Of a stretch of DNA of 64,000 nucleotides, positions 8,895 through 18,141 are shown piece after piece (position 1 is the first letter of the stretch; each line of letters opens with the position of its first letter). The notes below the pieces were generated by a model, which was not told where the DNA came from, ran no database searches, and was given only the letters and a program-made list of their open reading frames with translations. Where the stretch lies: positions 496,001 to 560,000 of the forward strand of contig NZ_JBAOJI010000001.1 in the NCBI RefSeq assembly GCF_037080055.1, in the 5' to 3' direction. Made by a program: the position numbers and the translations under genes. This stretch comes from Halovenus sp037080055. Lineage in GTDB: Archaea > Halobacteriota > Halobacteria > Halobacteriales > Haloarculaceae.

Positions 8895-9362
8895 GTGGCT
8901 GAGGGGAGTAAGCCCCCTTCTGTTCGTCGGCATTCGGCTACGCACCCGGACCAGTCGCCGGGCTACCTTATCGGTCCGGGCTTGCACCAGTGAGGGTTCG
9001 CCGTTCCAGCCGTTCTCTCCCGTCGTGCGAGACTCAGAGAGTCTCGTTTGCTCACGGACAGCGCAGCGCTACGCGCCGCGACTTCGAGGTGCGGAGCACC
9101 TCGCAACGTCCGCTCGCATGTTCGAGGTCCGGGGGACCTCGCTTCCCTCGGCGGGTTAACTCCCCGTTGCTTCGTCGGCGGATGCCTTTTGCGCGGGGTT
9201 CGCACGCCTCATCGGTCGGGGAGAGGGGTCGCGTTTCTGTTCCAGAGCCGGCGGTCTCCCGCCCCGGACTTGCGCCCGGTCACCTGCCCGACTGGTGGGG
9301 GGACTTTCCTCATGTCCCTTGTCTGTGATGCCGGGACACGGAAGCCGACCTCCCTCTGCCAT
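8895..9362 (-). ncRNA. rnpB: RNase P RNA
   Basis: On the minus strand the conserved 5' core GAGGAAAGTCCCCCC (P2/CRI) appears at 9296-9310, followed by the CR-like CAGAAACGCGACCCC. Near the 3' end ACAGAAGGGGGCTTACTCCCC gives the universally conserved ACAGAA and GGCTTA. P1 can form between GGCAGAGGGAG at the 5' end and CTCCCCTCAGCC at the 3' end, and this defines the ends to within several bases. At about 468 nt it is slightly long for a type A archaeal RNA, and it contains three triloop hairpins in its central part. Catalyses 5' maturation of tRNA. Confidence 0.92.
9028..9141 (-). repeat. Three triloop hairpins inside rnpB
   Basis: Three perfect 8-bp stems with three-base loops occur in this part of the RNA gene: CGAGACTC-aga-GAGTCTCG (9028-9046), CGAGGTGC-gga-GCACCTCG (9085-9103) and CGAGGTCC-ggg-GGACCTCG (9123-9141), given on the plus strand. 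Two share the outer CGAGGT/ACCTCG pair. They resemble the hairpins of the non-coding element near 42.4 kb and are probably expansion arms. Confidence 0.7.
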
Positions 9363-9465
9363 CTTGCTCTACGATACCGGGGACAGTAAGGCGTTCGGTC
9401 GGGAGAATCCCACCTCGGCGGCCGAGCCAAAAGGCAATTGTCAACGATGAGAACCGGACAGAAAG

Positions 9466-11238
9466 GTGATTACCGTCGACCCCGAACCCTGCGGCATAAT
9501 TGTGAGTCAGTTCTTGAGTCTCCTTTTCACGTGGCCAGTGCTCGGTGCGTTGGTCGCGGGCCTCGGAACTGCCTCACTCGTGTACTACCTCTCGCAATAC
9601 CGGGACAGACCCGGTGCGCGGTGGTTCATGCTCGCCCTCACGGGACAGGCACTGTTCTGTCTGAGTTACGCCGTCGGACTCACGGTCTTCGATCCGGCGA
9701 TTCGAGAGTGGATCGAAATAGCCGGAATCATCGGACTGCACTGGATCGGCGTCCCGTTTCTCGCGTTTGCCCTCGAATACACCGGGCGCTCGAAACTCGT
9801 CCGGTCGTGGTGGTTTCGGTCGCTGTTCGCGGTACCACTGGCCGTCACGGTCTTGCTCCCGCTGAACGACTGGCACGAACTGTTCTGGACCGGATTCACG
9901 ATCGAATCAGTCTACGGTGTCGCGACCGTCTCGTACGCGTTCGAGCCGCTGTTCTACGTGACAGTGCTCGGCGGGACGACGGTCGGCGGAATCGGCGCAC
10001 TCGTCCTGTTCGATACCGTCTGGAGTTACGGCCCGCTGTACCGGAGTGAGGCGCTCGCGGTCGGACTGAGTTTCGGGCCGGCCGCTGCCGGGTTGTTCGC
10101 CTGGCTGCTCGGCGTCAGGCTCGGCGGCGAAGTCAATGTCCTCGTCTACGCGTTGCTCCCGCACATCGCGCTGGACGCCTACGCCTTCGTCGGCAAGGGA
10201 ATGTTCGAGTTCCATCCAGCGACGAGTCGGGCAGCGGAACGGTCGGCGTTCGAGGACCTCCAGAGCCCCGTGTTTGTCCTCGACACCGACAGTCGGGTCG
10301 TCGAATCGAATTCGGCCGCGGCCGACCTATTTGGCGTCGATCCGGAAGCAGTTGCCACGAACCACATCTCCGAAATCGTCGACAGCGAGATCGATATCGA
10401 GTCGACGACACAGCGACTCACCATCCAATCCGACGGGCGTCGACGGGAGTTCAGCGTCGAGTGCGCACCACTTTCGGACTCCGATGACAACCACGTCGGC
10501 TACACGCTGCTCTTTCAGGAGATCACCGAGGAAGTCCAGCGCAAAGAGCGGCTCTCGGTGCTCAACCGCGTGCTTCGGCACAACCTCCGCAACGAGTTGA
10601 CCATCGTGCAGGGCCATCTCGGCATCGCCGAAGACCGAGTGATCGACGAGCAGGGCGAACAGAGCCTGACCATTGCGACCGACGCCGTCGACAACCTGCT
10701 GAGTACGAGTGAGACGGCACGGACCGTCGAGCGGACACTCGACAGCACCGGGACCGACCGGCAAGTCGTCGACCTCGCGACGATTTTCGAGACGATCAAA
10801 GAGATTCAGGCGGAACATCCCGCCGCCACCATCTCGGTCGAAACACCCGCGGTTCGACTCCGGACGAATCCACTCATTCTCCGGTCGGTCCTCCGGCAGT
10901 TGGTCGAGAACGCGATCGAACACGGGGAAAGCGACCCGACGGTGCGGATCACTGCCAGCCAGACCGATACCGCCTTCGAGATCACCGTCGACGACGACGG
11001 TCCCGGTATTCCGGACCACGAGCTAGAGGTGATCCAGCGGGGCGAGGAGACGGCACTGGAACACGGCAGCGGACTCGGTCTCTGGCTTGTCAAGTGGGGA
11101 ACGGCACGTCTCGGCGGCGGTGTCACCTTCGAGACCGAGGAGGGAAGCACGATCACGCTGTCGTTTCCCCCGTCAATCGTCGCCGAGACAGCCGAAGAAA
11201 CCGAGAACGTCGTCGCCGACGGGCCACAGCGAGAGTAG
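9466..11238 (+). CDS. Membrane histidine kinase (7TM-PAS-HisKA-HATPase)
   Basis: The protein (590 aa from a GTG; a second GTG 36 bp downstream is also plausible) starts with seven hydrophobic segments of the histidine-kinase 7TM N-terminal type (about 1-210), then a PAS domain (about 240-345), an H-box with LRHNLRNELT (near residue 370), and an ATPase domain with N-box LVENAIEHGES and G-box DDDGPGIP. It should sense a membrane or intracellular signal and phosphorylate a response regulator. No regulator is adjacent, but four HalX regulators lie within 14 kb. The stop abuts the stop of the next, convergent gene. Confidence 0.88.
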   Translation: MITVDPEPCGIIVSQFLSLLFTWPVLGALVAGLGTASLVYYLSQYRDRPGARWFMLALTGQALFCLSYAVGLTVFDPAIREWIEIAGIIGLHWIGVPFLAFALEYTGRSKLVRSWWFRSLFAVPLAVTVLLPLNDWHELFWTGFTIESVYGVATVSYAFEPLFYVTVLGGTTVGGIGALVLFDTVWSYGPLYRSEALAVGLSFGPAAAGLFAWLLGVRLGGEVNVLVYALLPHIALDAYAFVGKGMFEFHPATSRAAERSAFEDLQSPVFVLDTDSRVVESNSAAADLFGVDPEAVATNHISEIVDSEIDIESTTQRLTIQSDGRRREFSVECAPLSDSDDNHVGYTLLFQEITEEVQRKERLSVLNRVLRHNLRNELTIVQGHLGIAEDRVIDEQGEQSLTIATDAVDNLLSTSETARTVERTLDSTGTDRQVVDLATIFETIKEIQAEHPAATISVETPAVRLRTNPLILRSVLRQLVENAIEHGESDPTVRITASQTDTAFEITVDDDGPGIPDHELEVIQRGEETALEHGSGLGLWLVKWGTARLGGGVTFETEEGSTITLSFPPSIVAETAEETENVVADGPQRE

Positions 11239-12498
11239 TTAACAGAGTTCGCCGAGCGCGTAGACCGTGTTCTGACCGGTGATCTCGCAGGTGACGATCT
11301 CGCCGAGGTCGGCGTACTCCTCCGCACCCGGAACGGCGACCTGTCGATACGCACTGTCGTAGCCGACGAGGCTGTCCTCGGTGCCATCTTCGACCAGCAA
11401 CACTTCCCGCTCGGTGCCGACCATCGACTCGTAAGCCCCGCCGACAACCTCCATCTTGAGATCGGTCATCTCCGAGGAACGGTCCTTCTTGACCTGTCCG
11501 CCCAGCCCCTTCATCTCGGCGGCGTCGGTTCCGGGCCGCTTCGAGAACCGCGTCACGTTGATCTTCTCTGGACGAGTCTCCCGGAGCAGCGCCAGCGACT
11601 GCTCGTGGTCGTGTTCGGTCTCGGACGGGAAGCCGACGATGAAGTCCGTCGACAGCGTCCACTCGTCGAGATACTCGTCGAAGGTCTCGACGACTTCGAC
11701 GTACTCCGAGACGGTATGTTGGCGGCGCATGTCCCGCAGCATCTCGTCGCTGCCGGACTGGACCGGCGCGTGCAGGAAGTTGTATAGCTTGTCGTGTTCC
11801 GCGAAGACCTCCGCCAACTGTTCGCGGACACCGTGGACACCCTTCGGGTTAGCCATGCCCACGCGAACCCGGAACTCCCCGTCGATTTCCGTACAGATCC
11901 GGTCGAGCAGTTCGGGCAGCAGGCTCTCGCCCTGATTTCGGTCCCAGCCGTAGACGCCGGTGTCCTGGCCGGTAATGCGGATCTCCTTCGCGCCAGCATG
12001 GACCAGCGCGCGAGCCTTTCGGACGTTCTCCTCGACCGATGGGGAGTCGATCCGCCCAGTCGCCTGCTTCGTGATACAGTACGAGCAGTCGCTCATACAG
12101 CCCCGAGCGATTGGGAGGATGCCGACGACGCCGTCGATGACCGGTTCGGTGTCGGGCGTCGCCGTCGGGCACTCGCCGTTGCGGACATGTTCGGGCACCT
12201 CGTCCCAGTGCAGCACTTCGGCGTCGATGTCGGCGTCGCGGAACTGCTCGCCCTGGGCCAGCGCCATACAGCCCGTGATGACGAGATCCGCCGGCGTCTC
12301 TTCGTCGAGTTCCTCGGCCCGCCGGAGCATGTTGTGCTCGGTTTTCTCGACGACCGTACAGGTGTTCAGGATTGCAACGTCTGCTTCCTCCGGTCCGTCC
12401 GCAGGGTGGTGGCCGCCGTCCCGAAGCGCACGCTCGATCTGGCGGCTCTCACCCCGGTTGGAGGTACACCCATAGGTCTCGATGTGATAGCGGGCCAT
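11239..12498 (-). CDS. tRNA t6A37 methylthiotransferase (MtaB/CDKAL1 type)
   Basis: The 419-residue protein has the three-domain plan of radical-SAM methylthiotransferases. The N-terminal domain has Cys in YGCTSN, NTCTV and TGCMA for the auxiliary Fe-S cluster. The radical-SAM core has GCMSDCSYC (near residue 133), and a C-terminal TRAM domain runs from about 355. The family converts t6A to ms2t6A at position 37 of ANN-decoding tRNAs. The archaeal branch groups with eukaryotic CDKAL1. It is a single-gene unit. Confidence 0.92.
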   Translation of the reverse strand: MARYHIETYGCTSNRGESRQIERALRDGGHHPADGPEEADVAILNTCTVVEKTEHNMLRRAEELDEETPADLVITGCMALAQGEQFRDADIDAEVLHWDEVPEHVRNGECPTATPDTEPVIDGVVGILPIARGCMSDCSYCITKQATGRIDSPSVEENVRKARALVHAGAKEIRITGQDTGVYGWDRNQGESLLPELLDRICTEIDGEFRVRVGMANPKGVHGVREQLAEVFAEHDKLYNFLHAPVQSGSDEMLRDMRRQHTVSEYVEVVETFDEYLDEWTLSTDFIVGFPSETEHDHEQSLALLRETRPEKINVTRFSKRPGTDAAEMKGLGGQVKKDRSSEMTDLKMEVVGGAYESMVGTEREVLLVEDGTEDSLVGYDSAYRQVAVPGAEEYADLGEIVTCEITGQNTVYALGELC

Positions 12499-12561
12499 CT
12501 TGTCCGTATTCGGGGATGGGGAGACTAAAACACGGCGTTTCGTGCCGACGGCGCGGTCGTC

Positions 12562-12924
12562 TCACTCGATCGTCGGGAGTTCGTCGGCGGCCGCGAACAC
12601 GTCGTTTGTCGGAAACGACTCCGTCCAGTCGTAGGACACGAACATCCCCTCGTACCGCGAGGACGGGAACTGAAACACCACGATATCCTCGAAGAGAAAC
12701 ATCTCGCCGACGAACTCACCACCCTCGATGACGGCGCTGAGATTTTCCGAGGCCAGTTGGCTGGCGAGATGTTCGCGATACGTCTTCTCGAACTCCTCCT
12801 CAGTGTACGTCTCTTCGAGATCGTCCCTGATGTACTCGATCTCCCAGTCTGTATTCGCGAAGGTGACGATAATTCGCAGACCACTATCGATCTCCCGAAA
12901 CGTCTCGACGAACCCCGATGTCAT
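12562..12924 (-). CDS. Hypothetical haloarchaeal protein, 120 aa (DUF7522-like?)
   Basis: This small acidic protein starts MTSGFVETFREIDSGLR and is mixed alpha/beta, with a C-terminal VVFQFPSSRYEGMFVSYDW strand pair. I recall similar haloarchaeal proteins of unknown function but am unsure of the family name. The ATG chosen is the first that gives a compact acidic protein. A longer open frame upstream is Arg/Ser-rich and runs over other genes, so I rejected it. Confidence 0.6.
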   Translation of the reverse strand: MTSGFVETFREIDSGLRIIVTFANTDWEIEYIRDDLEETYTEEEFEKTYREHLASQLASENLSAVIEGGEFVGEMFLFEDIVVFQFPSSRYEGMFVSYDWTESFPTNDVFAAADELPTIE

Positions 12925-13102
12925 ACGTACCAATAGTTTGCAACTAATATAAACGGTCGTGTCGTCTTCGGAGCGGGCCGAGCGCTGATTCAGTTTCGTC
13001 GGCCGTTTTCGACGGTAGAGACCAGTAATAACGTAGCTAGCGAAAGACCGGAGATTGAGAGAAAGAACGGGTGAGGGTGTAGGGATCTCGAAGCCGCAGG
13101 GG

Positions 13103-13291
13103 CTACGACTCGCCCTCCCACGCCATGCGGCAGTCCTCGTCACAGAAGTGAGCCGCCTCGACGCTCCCGTCTTCGATCCACGTGATGACGCGGTGTTCGG
13201 TGCTGTCGAGGATTGTTTCACCGCAGGACTCACACGCTGGGGCCTCATCCGCCGAGATGTCTTCGTTGAGATCGGACGTCGGATCAACCAT
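13103..13291 (-). CDS. Small zinc-finger protein, 62 aa
   Basis: The protein holds CESCGE and FCDEDC motifs about 26 residues apart, which fits a single treble-clef or ribbon zinc site. Similar tiny zinc proteins are common in haloarchaea and some are regulatory, but the role here is unknown. A TATA-like TTAAGT lies about 27 bp before the ATG. It is divergent from trpB with a 117-bp shared promoter region. Confidence 0.75.
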   Translation of the reverse strand: MVDPTSDLNEDISADEAPACESCGETILDSTEHRVITWIEDGSVEAAHFCDEDCRMAWEGES

Positions 13292-13408
13292 GTTGACTCA
13301 AGCGATGGGTTGCCCATACTTAATCTCATATATTGGAAGACGAGAGTTGGCGCGCGAGACCGGAGAAATTGGGCGAGTTTTTTACCCGCGGCCCCCTGTG
13401 AGACGAGT

Positions 13409-14590
13409 ATGGCATCAGACGGCACGTACGCCGGGTACGGCGGACGACACGTTCCGGAACCGCTCGAAGAACCGCTCGCCCAACTCGCGGCGGGATTCGA
13501 GGAAGCGATCGAGTCCGAACAGTTCTGGGAGGAGTTTGAGTATCTGCTCGAACACTACGCCGGTCGACCGACACCGGTCTTCTACGCCGAGACGCTCTCG
13601 GAGCGGTACGGCGCGGACATCTACTTCAAACACGAAGACCTGCTCCACGGCGGCGCACACAAACTCAACAACACGCTCGGGCAGGGACTGCTTGCCAAGC
13701 AGGCCGGCAAAGAGCGGTTGATCGCCGAGACGGGTGCAGGCCAGCACGGCACCGCGACGGCGATGGTCGGCGCGCTGCTGGATCTCGACACGACCGTCTA
13801 CATGGGTCGCAAGGACATCCAGCGCCAGGAGATGAACGTCTTCCGCATGCGCCTGATGGGCGCGGAAGTCAAATCGGTCACCCGCGGCAACGAAGGACTC
13901 GCCGAGGCAGTCGACGCCGCGCTCGAAGACCTCGTCGAGAACGTCGACGACACGCACTACCTCGTCGGCAGCGCAGTCGGTCCTGATCCCTTCCCACGAA
14001 TGGTCCGCGAATTCCAGTCCGTGATCGGCAAGGAAGCCCGCGAGCAGATTCAGGAGCTACACGGTGATCTGCCGGACGCCTGTGTTGCCTGTGTCGGCGG
14101 CGGCTCGAACTCCATCGGCCTGTTCGATGCCTTCCGCGACGACGAAGATGTCGCACTGTACGGCGCGGAACCCGGCGGGAAAGGGCTCAACTCCGGACAC
14201 CACTCCGCGCCGCTGTCGGAAAACGCCGACAGCGAGGGCGAAGTGTTCCAAGGCGCGATGACGAAAGTCATCGACGACGACACCGAGAACCACTCCATCA
14301 GCGCCGGTCTCGACTATCCGGGCGTCGGTCCGGAACACGCCGCTCTGCAGGAAACCGGACGAGCGGAGTACCGGGCGATTACCGACGAACAAGCGCTGGC
14401 CGCCTTCCGCGAACTCTCCGAGAGTGAGGGGATCATCCCGGCCTTCGAGCCGAGTCACGCCATCGCGCTGGCGATCCAACTGGCCGAAGAAGACGAGCAC
14501 GACACGATCTTAGTCAATCTCTGCGGGCGCGGTGACAAGGATATGCGCTCGGCGGCCGAGCAGTTCGATCTGACGCCCTCCTCGGAGTAG
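13409..14590 (+). CDS. trpB: Tryptophan synthase beta subunit
   Basis: The 393-residue protein has the PLP lysine in GGAHKLNNT (Lys85), the phosphate-binding GGGSNSIG loop and the C-terminal LCGRGDKD motif of TrpB. It condenses indole with serine to give tryptophan. Neither trpA nor trpC is in the window: the neighbours are a zinc-finger gene and aIF-1A. In many haloarchaea trpB sits in trpCBA, so this may be an additional or relocated copy. The start is set by YAGYGGRHVPEPL, the usual TrpB N terminus, and by a TTTTTTAC TATA-like box 28 bp upstream. Confidence 0.92.
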   Translation: MASDGTYAGYGGRHVPEPLEEPLAQLAAGFEEAIESEQFWEEFEYLLEHYAGRPTPVFYAETLSERYGADIYFKHEDLLHGGAHKLNNTLGQGLLAKQAGKERLIAETGAGQHGTATAMVGALLDLDTTVYMGRKDIQRQEMNVFRMRLMGAEVKSVTRGNEGLAEAVDAALEDLVENVDDTHYLVGSAVGPDPFPRMVREFQSVIGKEAREQIQELHGDLPDACVACVGGGSNSIGLFDAFRDDEDVALYGAEPGGKGLNSGHHSAPLSENADSEGEVFQGAMTKVIDDDTENHSISAGLDYPGVGPEHAALQETGRAEYRAITDEQALAAFRELSESEGIIPAFEPSHAIALAIQLAEEDEHDTILVNLCGRGDKDMRSAAEQFDLTPSSE

Positions 14591-14602
14591 ACGGAAGAAA
14601 AG

Positions 14603-14890
14603 TTACTCCTGAATGTGACCTTCGTCGCGGAGTTGGTCGGCTTCCTGCTTGTCGTATCGCCAGGTGATGTCGGCTTTTTCGTCCTGCCAGTCCCACGGTT
14701 CGACAAGGACAACATCGTCTTCACGGATCCAGATGCGTTTTTGCATCTTGCCGGGGATGCGAGCAGTTCGTTCGACACCGTCCATGCACCTGACGCGGAC
14801 GCGGTTGGCTCCGAGCATGTCGACGACGACCGCGAACACCTCTTCGTCGTCGGGCATCCGAAGGTCCTTGCGCCCCTCGTTGTCGCTCAT
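14603..14890 (-). CDS. eif1A: Translation initiation factor aIF-1A
   Basis: The 95-residue protein is an S1/OB-fold factor with the family signature from LGANRVRVRCMDG to RIPGKMQKRIWIREDD and the following VLVEPWDWQDEKADI. It binds the small ribosomal subunit and promotes initiator tRNA and mRNA positioning. It is monocistronic and convergent with trpB (12 bp between stops). Confidence 0.95.
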   Translation of the reverse strand: MSDNEGRKDLRMPDDEEVFAVVVDMLGANRVRVRCMDGVERTARIPGKMQKRIWIREDDVVLVEPWDWQDEKADITWRYDKQEADQLRDEGHIQE

Positions 14891-14986
14891 ACGTCACGAT
14901 TTAGGAGGGAGACGTATAACTTCTGCGAGAATCAATCGGCGTCGAAAGTCACCGACTTTATTATCGGGTGTGGTCCATCGATAGCC

Positions 14987-15196
14987 ATGGGACGCATCCA
15001 GGAGGCCAGCGAAGAACTCGAAAAGATGGCCGGCAGCGAGGGTAAGTACGGTATCGGTATCGTCGCGGCGGGGTTGGCTGTGATCGCGACCGACCGCCCG
15101 AAACTCGCGGGCGGACTCGGGCTGGTGATCGGAGGATTGTGCCTGCTCACCTACGGCATGATCAGCCGGTTTATGAAGTCGATGGGGATGGCCTAG
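14987..15196 (+). CDS. Small two-helix membrane protein, 69 aa
   Basis: After a short charged N terminus (MGRIQEASEELEKMAG) two hydrophobic segments follow: GIGIVAAGLAVIA and LGLVIGGLCLLTYGMI. It resembles a conserved haloarchaeal DUF (recalled as DUF7470) of unknown function. A TATA-like CTTTATTA precedes the start by about 27 bp. Confidence 0.7.
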   Translation: MGRIQEASEELEKMAGSEGKYGIGIVAAGLAVIATDRPKLAGGLGLVIGGLCLLTYGMISRFMKSMGMA

Positions 15197-15271
15197 TGGT
15201 GAGTAAGCAGAACCGCTCTCGTTCTCTGACGGGATTGGAAGTTTCTTTGCTCTGCACTCAGAGCTACTGCT

Positions 15272-15832
15272 ATGCAACGACGAGCGTATCTCGGTTGTGT
15301 TCTATCAGCGGCAATTGCTGGGTGTTCTGAACTCACTGCGCAAACGGAAGATTCGGAACCCACGGCTCAGGAAGAGGGGGACTCACAACAGTCGTATACG
15401 ACGGACGATGGGATTGAACTGGCCGTCGACCGCGTCGAGACGACAGACGAGGCTGTGCTCGTGCTTGACGAGGAAACCTCACTGGTCCCGAAGGGAGAAT
15501 TACAGATTCTGGTTGTCGGACTCTCCGCAGACAATCCCACAGAGAGCGCAGGACAACTCCCGACACCACCACAGTTCAGCATCGAAGTAGACGGAGAAAC
15601 ACAAGATCCGTACCAGGTGACGTTTCGAGATGATCCAGACGGCATCGCCTCGGCAATCGCCGAACCGGTCAGCGGATCACTGTTCCCGCCGACGACGGAG
15701 CTTTCGAGTGGTAGTGAAACGACTGGCTGGCTGATATTCAGCATTCCGACCGAGTCCGCAACTGCAACGCTTCGACTGCGAGGGCCAGAGGGGAGTGTGT
15801 CGAATGAGTGGACGGTTTCCGATCAGGAGTGA
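15272..15832 (+). CDS. Lipoprotein with DUF4352-like domain
   Basis: The 186-residue protein has a short signal ending in the lipobox IAGC, so it should be anchored in the membrane facing outwards. The rest is an Ig-like beta domain with GIELAVDRVETTDEAVL and WLIFSIPTES segments, resembling the DUF4352/telokin-like lipoproteins. The function is unknown. It is convergent with the DUF460 gene, 7 bp between stops. Confidence 0.75.
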   Translation: MQRRAYLGCVLSAAIAGCSELTAQTEDSEPTAQEEGDSQQSYTTDDGIELAVDRVETTDEAVLVLDEETSLVPKGELQILVVGLSADNPTESAGQLPTPPQFSIEVDGETQDPYQVTFRDDPDGIASAIAEPVSGSLFPPTTELSSGSETTGWLIFSIPTESATATLRLRGPEGSVSNEWTVSDQE

Positions 15833-15839
15833 GAACGGA

Positions 15840-17837
15840 CTAGCCCTCCGGTCGGTCGGCGCGGTGTTCGCTGATCAACCGGTCGACCATCTCCGCGCTC
15901 TGCTGGCGTTCGCGCTCTTCGGCGCGCTCTTCCCAATCTGCGATCGCGTCTTCGACCTCGGATTCCCGCGCAACGGCGAGTTCGTCCACCTCCTGAACCG
16001 TCACAAGATCCGCCGGCGCGACCGGAATCTCGTGGTCAAAGAGAACCCGGTCGGCCATGTCCGACAGTTTCCCGTTGCGCAGGACAATCTGCGGGTCGAT
16101 GTCGGCAAGTAGTTCGGCGGTCGACCGCCCCGCGCCGCTGGCGTCTCGCAGGAAGACCACGTCGTCCTCGGCGAGGCCGAACTGCTCGTCTGCAGTCTCG
16201 ATTGCGTCGCGGGTGAACTGCTCGACGACCTTCACCGGAACCAACCCGGATTTTTTCTCCGACACGTCGGCGAAATTCGAGTGATCGAGTTTCCACAGTG
16301 CTTTCAGCCGTTCGAGTTTGCCGTCCAGTTCCTCGACGCGCTCGCGCTCGTCTTCGAGTTCCCGCTCCAGTCGGTCGTTTTCCCGCTCCAGGCGGGTAAC
16401 CTCGCGGCTCTTGCGGGTCTCGCGGCGCTGTTCGCTGCGAGCCTCGTCCAGTTTCTGTTCGTACTCGTCGATACGGTCGTCTTTGCGCTGGATGGTCTCT
16501 TCGAGCGTATCGACGTGATCTTGCAGGCGCTGGACCTGCGTTTCCAGCCGGTTGATCCGCCGTTCCTCGGCGGTCAGTTCCCGCTCGACGTGTTCGGTCT
16601 CCTCGCTGTCGTCGCTGTCGTCCTCTTTGAGATCGTCGAGCACCTCCGCCAGCGGCTCCTCTCCTGCGACGACCCGTTCGATGACGGTGCCGAGATCCTG
16701 CCGCGGCGGGGTTTCGCGGGCGATTCGCTCGAACTGGGCTTTGCGGGCGTCGTAGGCCCCGAACGCGGCCGCGATGGCGTCGCGTTCGTGGTCGTTGTCG
16801 TAGCCCTCCTCGCGGGTGCGGTGCTGTTTCACGTCGACAGGGAGGTCCCGGTCTGGCACCCAGCCAGCGGCATCGAAACTCCGGCGGATCTTCTCGACAG
16901 TCTCGGGCATCGGCGTCACGTCCGCGGCGACGATCACCGGCCGACCGCGTTCGATGATCCACTCGATCACATCCGCGGTATCTGCTGTCCGAGTGCTGAT
17001 CACATCCAGCACTGCGCCGTCGGTGCTGACGATGGCGACGGCCGTCGTCGTCCCGGGATCGATGCCGACGATGATCCGGTCACGGCGCTTGACGATTGGC
17101 TCGAACTCCACGCCGTCGCGGCGCTGTCGTTCGATCTCGATCCGTACGTCGCCGGATCGCTCCGTCGAGACCGGCAGGTCCTGCGGGCGGGCCTCGACGG
17201 TGAAGATGGCGTTCGAGAAGCCGCCGTACTTCTCGGTCACGTCCCGTTCGTACTCAAGGCCGGCATCGTCGAGTTCGGACTCGACTTCGCGGGCGCGTCG
17301 TTTGACCGAGCCGTGAATCCGGCGGGTGTACCGGTCTTCGCTCCAGCCACCGCCCCCGCCGGTCGATCGCCCGCGGGCGACCTTGACTTCGGTCGTGTTC
17401 GTGAAGGCGGTGACCTCCTTGCCGACGTTGGCGGCGGCGAGGCGGGCGGCGGCCTCGGCTTCTTTCATCGGCTGTTTGCCGTAGGGAACGCCGTGGCGGG
17501 AGGCAACCCGGGAGAGCGGTTCTGGCTCCGTGCCGCCGGTGACCTGCACGAGTGTCGTCTCCGGCGGGAGCGAGCCGAGAAAGTGAACGAGGGCGTCTTT
17601 GTCCTCGGCGAGTTCGTACATGTTGTCGGTCGCGACCATCGCGGGTCGCTCGTCGTCGATCCGACGGCGGAGTTTCCGGTAGCTGACCACGTCTCGCTCG
17701 ATGTTGTCGCCGTCGAAGACAACGAGTGCGTAGGAGGGGGCATCGCCGCGGACATCCCCGCTCTGAATGTCGACGCCGAAGATGACCGCATCCAGGGCTG
17801 CCGTGCGATCGCTCACAGACGGCGGTAGGGCTGGCAT
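15840..17837 (-). CDS. DUF460 protein: RNase H-like fold with long coiled coil
   Basis: The 665-residue archaeal protein has an N-terminal nuclease-like region (IFGVDIQSGDV), an RNase H/YqgF-like core with IVGIDPGTTTAVAIVS (near residue 270), and a heptad-rich coiled coil from about 430 to 555. The C terminus is an alpha/beta domain (LVPVKVVEQFTRDAI). The family is almost universal in archaea and suspected to act on nucleic acids, but has no proven function. I chose MPALPPSV as the start because it sits at the usual family N terminus. Confidence 0.85.
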   Translation of the reverse strand: MPALPPSVSDRTAALDAVIFGVDIQSGDVRGDAPSYALVVFDGDNIERDVVSYRKLRRRIDDERPAMVATDNMYELAEDKDALVHFLGSLPPETTLVQVTGGTEPEPLSRVASRHGVPYGKQPMKEAEAAARLAAANVGKEVTAFTNTTEVKVARGRSTGGGGGWSEDRYTRRIHGSVKRRAREVESELDDAGLEYERDVTEKYGGFSNAIFTVEARPQDLPVSTERSGDVRIEIERQRRDGVEFEPIVKRRDRIIVGIDPGTTTAVAIVSTDGAVLDVISTRTADTADVIEWIIERGRPVIVAADVTPMPETVEKIRRSFDAAGWVPDRDLPVDVKQHRTREEGYDNDHERDAIAAAFGAYDARKAQFERIARETPPRQDLGTVIERVVAGEEPLAEVLDDLKEDDSDDSEETEHVERELTAEERRINRLETQVQRLQDHVDTLEETIQRKDDRIDEYEQKLDEARSEQRRETRKSREVTRLERENDRLERELEDERERVEELDGKLERLKALWKLDHSNFADVSEKKSGLVPVKVVEQFTRDAIETADEQFGLAEDDVVFLRDASGAGRSTAELLADIDPQIVLRNGKLSDMADRVLFDHEIPVAPADLVTVQEVDELAVARESEVEDAIADWEERAEERERQQSAEMVDRLISEHRADRPEG

Positions 17838-17912
17838 TCGTTTGAATGTTATCCCGCGACCCGTGCGGACCAAACCGCACGATTTAGTACGCGGAGTCTC
17901 GTGGTGGCCAGT

Positions 17913-18140
17913 ATGAACATCTCCTACGACGACAAACTGGCGGTGCTCGGCCTGGTTGCCGGGGGATATCTGTTGATCACCCTCCTCGGGACGTTCATCG
18001 GTCTCCCCTGGGCGACGGCTGCCTCCCCGCTCGTCGGCGTGGTCCAGACCGTCGGCATCCTGCTATCGATCGTCCTCGTTGCCCTCCTCGTGCTCGTCAC
18101 GCAGGGATACGATCTGGAGGACATCCGCGCGCTGAACTGA
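17913..18140 (+). CDS. Small two-helix membrane protein, 75 aa
   Basis: Two hydrophobic helices (LAVLGLVAGGYLLITLLG and TVGILLSIVLVALLVLV) are joined by a Gly/Pro-rich loop and end in a short acidic tail. I do not recognise a family beyond haloarchaeal hypothetical proteins. It is divergent from the DUF460 gene and convergent with the Nog1-like GTPase gene, 1 bp between stops. Confidence 0.65.
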   Translation: MNISYDDKLAVLGLVAGGYLLITLLGTFIGLPWATAASPLVGVVQTVGILLSIVLVALLVLVTQGYDLEDIRALN

Positions 18141-18141
18141 G

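Noticed and set aside
8893..9430. Several short frames on both strands across the RNase P RNA
   Set aside because: They are explained by the GC-rich RNA gene. None shows domain motifs or a start supported by a promoter.
16281..17828. 515-codon plus-strand open frame
   Set aside because: It runs antisense to the DUF460 gene, which has clear RNase H and coiled-coil features. The plus frame has no family resemblance.
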